Below are positions 60,138 through 64,000 of a stretch of DNA of 64,000 bases, in pieces. Source of the DNA: Streptomyces sp. LBL (GTDB taxonomy: Bacteria; Actinomycetota; Actinomycetes; Streptomycetales; Streptomycetaceae); the NCBI RefSeq assembly GCF_029893585.1, contig NZ_JARXYX010000002.1:310001-374000 (forward strand), given 5' to 3'. Below the pieces are notes generated by a model. That model made no database searches and was not told where the DNA came from. It saw only the letters and a list, made by a program, of their open reading frames with translations. Position numbers and translations under genes: made by a program. Every line of letters begins with the position of its first letter. Position 1 is the first letter of the stretch.

Positions 60138-63100
60138 TCAGGAAGTGACGGAGAATCCGCTGAAGACGGCTTCGATGTTCTCGCCGGGGTAGTTGACGTT
60201 GGACGCGCCGGCGACCATTCCGGCGTCTTCGGTGCCGGCGGCCGACGGCACCTGGGCGGTGCCGACCTGCGACCAGGTCTTGCCGTCCTTGCTGGCGTAC
60301 GCGGTGTAGGTGGCGCCGTCCCGGGTCAGCTTGAGATACGCCGGGTGATAGCTCGCGTTACCGCCCGCCCAGGTGTCGAGCTTTCCGTCGCCGTTACTGT
60401 CGGTCATGAACTCCAGTCCGTAACTCTGGGTCATGACCAGCACCGCGTAACCGCCCTTCTCGGGTGCGGTCAGGTCGTTGGCGAGGGCGATGCCCGCCTT
60501 GCCGACCGGTGAGGCGCTGTTCTGGGAGATCAACTGGGCCTGCACGGTGGACTTCTCGCCGGCCGCCTCGTCGCGGTAGATGACGCCCTTCTCGTCCTTC
60601 CAGCCGGACAGGTCCTGGCCGCCCGCCCAGATGGCGAACTGGTCGCCGGCCTGGGCGTACTGGGGGTCCTCGGAAGTGGTGTCGGTCGTCAGGTACGGCG
60701 CCTGCACGCTGCCCGGGGCGGCCTTCACCTGCGCCTGCACGGTGTCGGACACCTTCTGCGACCCGTCGGATCCGCTGTAGGTGGCGGTACCGGTGAGGCC
60801 GTGGCTGCCCCAGCGGGCGTCGCCGGCCGGGGTCACCGTCCAGGTGGTGGTGAGTGTGGCTCCGTTCTTGAGGGAGCTCGCGGTGGTCGAGCCGGTCGCC
60901 TTCGCGGTCCAGCCCTCGGGCAGGTCCAGGGCCGCCTTGGCGTTCCTGAGGGTCCCGGTGCTCCAGTTGGTCACCTCGGTGGTCACCTGGAACGGCTTGC
61001 CGGCGTCGGTGACCGGGGCATCCGGGGTGATCAGGACGGAGGCAGCCGGAGCGTCGTCGCGCTTGAGCGCCTTGACGGCCTTGGCGGCGCCCTTGGCCTT
61101 GAGGTTGACGAAGGCCGGCGTGACGCCGAGTGGCGCCGCGTACCCCTTGAGGGTCTTGGGACCGCGGATCACGGTGCCCTGGTTCACGTCGTACCAGGTG
61201 CCCGGCGGCAGATGGACGGAGCGGGTGGCGCCGGTGCTCAGCTTGGGCGCGGCCAGCACGGCCGGGCCGAGCATCCACTCGTCGGCGACCGTGTAACTCG
61301 CCTCGTCCTTCGGGAAGTCGAAGAACAGCGGCCGCATGATCGGATCACCGGTCTTCAGCGTGCTCTGCACCTGGTCCCAGATATAGGGGGCGAGCTTCTC
61401 GTGCGTCTTGATCGCCTGCCGGTAGAGGTCGACCGTCTCCTGGTCGTAGTCGACCTTCTGGCCGGTGGTGGTGTCGTTGGTGTCCACCGGAGAGGTCGAG
61501 GCGTACATCAGCGGCATCAGCGAGGCGGATTGCGCCCACCGCACCAGTACGTCCTTCGTCGGTGCGGGCTGGCCGCCGGAACCGCCGATCATGTCGGACT
61601 CCACGAACGGGTAGCCGATGGTGGAGATGGCCAGGTTCTGGCTGGCGGAGGCCCGCAGGGAGTCCCAGCCGGTGCCCTTGTCGACCTGACGGGTCACGAA
61701 GCCGGCCTCGTGGGCCGTCTTGTTCCAGTGCACCCGGATGCCGGCGCCCTGGAGGTCGAACTCGTCGGCGAGCTGCGTACCCAGCTTCTGATAGTCCGTG
61801 ACCTGGGAGCCCTCGCGCGGCGCGCACCTCTCGTCGAAGAAGCGGGTGTCGAACTTCAGCCCGTCGATGTCGTACGTGTCCATGAGGGACTTGAGGTTGC
61901 CCTCGTACCAGGCCTTGGCGTCGGGGTTGGCCAGATCGATGATCCCTGCCTCGCCGTTCCACCAGGTCACGTCGCACGGCTTGGTCTTGTCCTTGGCGTC
62001 CATGAGCAGATAGCCGTGGTCGACCGCGTACTGGTAGTTGGCGGAGTCCAGGTTGATCCACAGGGTGACCCAGACGCCGAAGTCGAACCCCATGTCGTGG
62101 ATCTTCTTGGAGAGGCCCTTGGGATCGGGGAAGGTCTTGGGATCCCAGGTCAGATTGCCGTAGTTCGACTCCCACTTGTCGTCGAGCTGGATGGTGTGCC
62201 CGTCCAGCCCGTTGTCATGGAGGTCGGTGGCGTAGTCGAGCAGTTTCTCCTGGTCGACCTTGGTGTAGAACTGCGCCCAGGAATTCCACAGCGGCTTGGC
62301 GTACTGCTCGTACGGGGCGTCGGACTTGGTGGGCTTGCCGACGATGCCGATGTAGTCGCGGTAGACCTCCAGCGGGGTCGACTCGACGAACACGGTGGCC
62401 TTGTACGTGTCGGGCGACTCGACGACGAAGGTGCCGAGGCCGTCCTTGCCCTTGTTGAGCGCCACGTCCATGACGTTCCCGGTGTCGACACGCAGACCGG
62501 TCGACTTGGAGGTGTACCAGAACGGGTCGATCATGTGGTACGACGCCGGGCCGAAGGTCTTGTGGTCGACCTCGCCGGCGTCCAGCGGCCAGGGCTGGTT
62601 GGTGCCGGGACCGCCCTGCGGGGTCTCCGCCTCGCCGTGGCCGTACCAGTGGCCGGCCGATGACAGGTCGTAGGCGAGGCCCAGTTGGTCGGGGCTGCCG
62701 CCCTCGACGTCCCAGTCCAGCTGGTAGCGGTCGGCTGCGGGGGTGAGCCGGGCCTTGACGGTGGCGCCGTCGAGGGTGGTGTCGGTGGTGAGGGTGAGGA
62801 CACCGCTCTTCCACGTCCAGTCGGTGACCTTGGTGGCGTGTTCCCACTTCCCGCCGGAGCGGAAGCGGAGTCCTCCGTCGTCGCCGCCCGCGGTGCCGAG
62901 CACGGTCTTCCCGGAGCGCTCGGTCGTCAGGGCGAGTGCGTCGGTGGCGACGTCGACGGCGTAGCCGGGTGTGTTCCCGGTGCCTGGCACGGACAGGGTG
63001 AGGCCGTCCGCGCTCTGGGTCACTTTCGGCCGGGAGCCGGTGTCCGCCTGGGCTTTTGTGGTGAGGGAGCCGGTCACGGACGGTACGAGCGTCAGGGCCA

Positions 63101-63161
63101 GCGCGGCGGCCAACAGTGTTCCTGGCCTAGGGGTTCTGCGCCTGAGCGGTTGAATGGGCAC
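60138..63161 (-). CDS. GH31 family glycosidase with NEW3 and C-terminal module
   Basis: Secreted enzyme of 1007 residues, first gene of the leftward glycan operon. Signal peptide TLLAAALALTLVPSVTG; N-terminal sandwich about 45-285; GH31 barrel about 290-620 with TIQLDDKWESNYG and KTFPDPKGL, nucleophile Asp438 in GLKFDTRFF, acid/base Asp523 in PFVESDMIGG; C-terminal sandwiches to about 725; NEW3 at about 730-825; shared module at about 830-1007 (FAIWAGGQDLSGWKDEKG, GLEFMTDSNGDGKLDTW). GH31 covers alpha-glucosidase, alpha-xylosidase, alpha-galactosidase and alpha-GalNAc-ase activities; context suggests an amino-sugar or galactose link, but that is inference. Start GTG 63161; 131 bases separate it from DUF4091. 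Confidence 0.9.
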   Translation of the reverse strand: MPIQPLRRRTPRPGTLLAAALALTLVPSVTGSLTTKAQADTGSRPKVTQSADGLTLSVPGTGNTPGYAVDVATDALALTTERSGKTVLGTAGGDDGGLRFRSGGKWEHATKVTDWTWKSGVLTLTTDTTLDGATVKARLTPAADRYQLDWDVEGGSPDQLGLAYDLSSAGHWYGHGEAETPQGGPGTNQPWPLDAGEVDHKTFGPASYHMIDPFWYTSKSTGLRVDTGNVMDVALNKGKDGLGTFVVESPDTYKATVFVESTPLEVYRDYIGIVGKPTKSDAPYEQYAKPLWNSWAQFYTKVDQEKLLDYATDLHDNGLDGHTIQLDDKWESNYGNLTWDPKTFPDPKGLSKKIHDMGFDFGVWVTLWINLDSANYQYAVDHGYLLMDAKDKTKPCDVTWWNGEAGIIDLANPDAKAWYEGNLKSLMDTYDIDGLKFDTRFFDERCAPREGSQVTDYQKLGTQLADEFDLQGAGIRVHWNKTAHEAGFVTRQVDKGTGWDSLRASASQNLAISTIGYPFVESDMIGGSGGQPAPTKDVLVRWAQSASLMPLMYASTSPVDTNDTTTGQKVDYDQETVDLYRQAIKTHEKLAPYIWDQVQSTLKTGDPIMRPLFFDFPKDEASYTVADEWMLGPAVLAAPKLSTGATRSVHLPPGTWYDVNQGTVIRGPKTLKGYAAPLGVTPAFVNLKAKGAAKAVKALKRDDAPAASVLITPDAPVTDAGKPFQVTTEVTNWSTGTLRNAKAALDLPEGWTAKATGSTTASSLKNGATLTTTWTVTPAGDARWGSHGLTGTATYSGSDGSQKVSDTVQAQVKAAPGSVQAPYLTTDTTSEDPQYAQAGDQFAIWAGGQDLSGWKDEKGVIYRDEAAGEKSTVQAQLISQNSASPVGKAGIALANDLTAPEKGGYAVLVMTQSYGLEFMTDSNGDGKLDTWAGGNASYHPAYLKLTRDGATYTAYASKDGKTWSQVGTAQVPSAAGTEDAGMVAGASNVNYPGENIEAVFSGFSVTS

Positions 63162-63213
63162 TCACGTCCTCCAGCGGGGGGGGCGGGGCTGGGCGTTGCC
63201 GGGCGGGGTGTTG

Positions 63214-63305
63214 CTTCGCGGAACAGCACGGGTTACTTCGCGGAACGGCACGACAAGATCATGCTCATTTCTGCTCATGTTCTGGCCATAAACGTCAGCT
63301 GTCAA
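63214..63305. promoter_or_regulatory. Promoter/operator region of the glycan operon
   Basis: CTTCGCGGAACRGCACG occurs at 63214-63230 and 63236-63252 (16 of 17 bases alike, 22-base period). TGCTCAT is repeated at 63262 and 63272. On the - strand TTGACA (63300-63305) could be a -35 box, with GAACAT about 17 bases downstream as a poor -10. The direct repeats lie in the would-be transcribed leader, as for a repressor site. Confidence 0.45.
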
Positions 63306-63681
63306 CATTCCCTTCCATGATTTCTCGGCAACACCACGGGCCACTGTCGACCCTGGTGACAGTCGCCTCCCTGGCCCCGCGCCCTGCTCGGAGAGGGGGC
63401 GGACCCGAAAGAAGCGGCTGTAAATTCTGCGTGAACCGCGACCAATTCGACTGATTCCGACCCCTCCGCCCGGGCCCTCCGCACCCACCCCTCCACCCGA
63501 TCCCTCCACTGACGGGCTCATCGGGTCCGCGTGACCGCGACGGGGAACCGAGTGACCGCGGCGATGGACCGGCCGACCGCGACCGGAGGGCACATCCAGC
63601 ACCCCGGAGACGGCACCGGCCGAGCGAGCGCGACCACCCCGCCTCGAGCCTCGACGTAACGCACCGGCAACCCTTCCTCCC

Positions 63682-63751
63682 TTGACATCGCGCGCTTCCT
63701 GTTGGGCATGATGGTGATTACTGCTTGAAGTAAGCCAGTTTCGAGCAGAAA
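63682..63751 (+). promoter_or_regulatory. Promoter and inverted repeats before the binding-protein gene
   Basis: A TTGACA at 63682-63687 has CATGAT about 19 bases on. Downstream lie TTACT-N6-AGTAA (63718-63733) and TTTC-N5-GAAA (63739-63751), both inverted repeats in an unusually A/T-rich stretch just before the solute-binding lipoprotein gene. Such sites suit a LacI- or GntR-type sugar regulator. Positions 63306-63680 show only C-rich sequence. Confidence 0.45.
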
Positions 63752-63783
63752 AAATCACCAGGTTGCAGAGAAGGCGGTACCCC

Positions 63784-64000
63784 GTGAAACGGAACCTCGT
63801 AGGCATCGCAGCAGGTGTGGCCCTCACCCTGGCCCTCAGCGGGTGCGGCAAGGGAGGTTCGTCCGGCGGCGGCGACTCCGACGGGAAGACGATCAGATTC
63901 GTGGCCGCCAAGTACGACGACGACACCCAGCCCTACTGGGACAACCTCATCAAGTCCTTCGAGGCAGCGAACCCGGGCTACCGGGTCGAGTTGGAGGTCG
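63784..64000 (+). CDS. ABC sugar importer solute-binding lipoprotein (5' part)
   Basis: Only the first 72 codons are in the window. The start VKRNLVGIAAGVALTLALSG is followed by the lipobox SGC, so the protein is a lipoprotein anchored at the membrane, followed by a Gly/Ser-rich linker. The mature start (KTIRFVAAKYDDDTQPYWDN, FEAANPGYRVELEV) is typical of family 1 sugar-binding proteins. It is divergent from the glycan operon and probably heads an importer operon for the released sugars. GTG 63784; AGAAGGCGG lies upstream. Confidence 0.85.
   Translation, partial: MKRNLVGIAAGVALTLALSGCGKGGSSGGGDSDGKTIRFVAAKYDDDTQPYWDNLIKSFEAANPGYRVELEV

Overview
The window reads as chromosome of a Streptomyces or close relative. 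GC is very high with a strong G/C third-position bias, GTG starts and 4-base stop/start overlaps are common, and families typical of the genus are present (DUF6214, DUF5997, Rv1733c-like, MmyB-like regulators). No phage genes, rRNA, tRNA or CRISPR array were seen.

Layout. 1-9 kb: a secreted DUF305 lipoprotein, DUF6214, an FprA-type ferredoxin reductase with a decayed TnpB element at its 3' end, an SDR with a divergent HTH regulator, an Rv1733c-like membrane protein and a BNR-repeat protein behind a DNA-damage-type promoter. 9-18.5 kb: uracil-DNA glycosylase, an N-acetylglucosamine-type kinase, a CbiX-like chelatase, a lactonase preceded by a DasR-type site, a HAD phosphatase, a LysR effector domain without HTH, DUF5997, a fructosamine-kinase-like protein, glucarate dehydratase and a truncated epimerase. 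18.4-26 kb: a secreted NlpC/P60 protein lacking its catalytic cysteine, a frameshifted LuxR remnant, and a four-gene molybdenum hydroxylase operon with a divergent TetR gene and two palindromic operators. 26-31 kb: pyruvate carboxylase and a DHA2 drug-efflux transporter. 31-38.7 kb: a hexuronate/aldonate cassette of GntR regulator, mannonate dehydratase, fructuronate-reductase-like enzyme, MHS transporter, idonate-type dehydrogenase and 2-keto-3-deoxygluconate-type kinase.

38.8-64 kb: the standout region. An eleven-gene leftward cluster, mostly overlapping or within 15 bases of one another, encodes exported glycan enzymes: GH31, GH123-like DUF4091, two GH35 with NPCBM, a second GH31, two SGNH esterases, a GH29 fucosidase, two accessory proteins without signal peptides, and GH89 alpha-N-acetylglucosaminidase. 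A solute-binding lipoprotein of an ABC sugar importer is divergent from it and runs off the window end. Together this looks like a locus that strips a branched, acetylated, amino-sugar- and fucose-containing glycan outside the cell and imports the sugars. Four of its proteins share one C-terminal module.

Small remnants (TnpB, LuxR, epimerase, short coding tails) and short direct repeats between genes show local gene decay.
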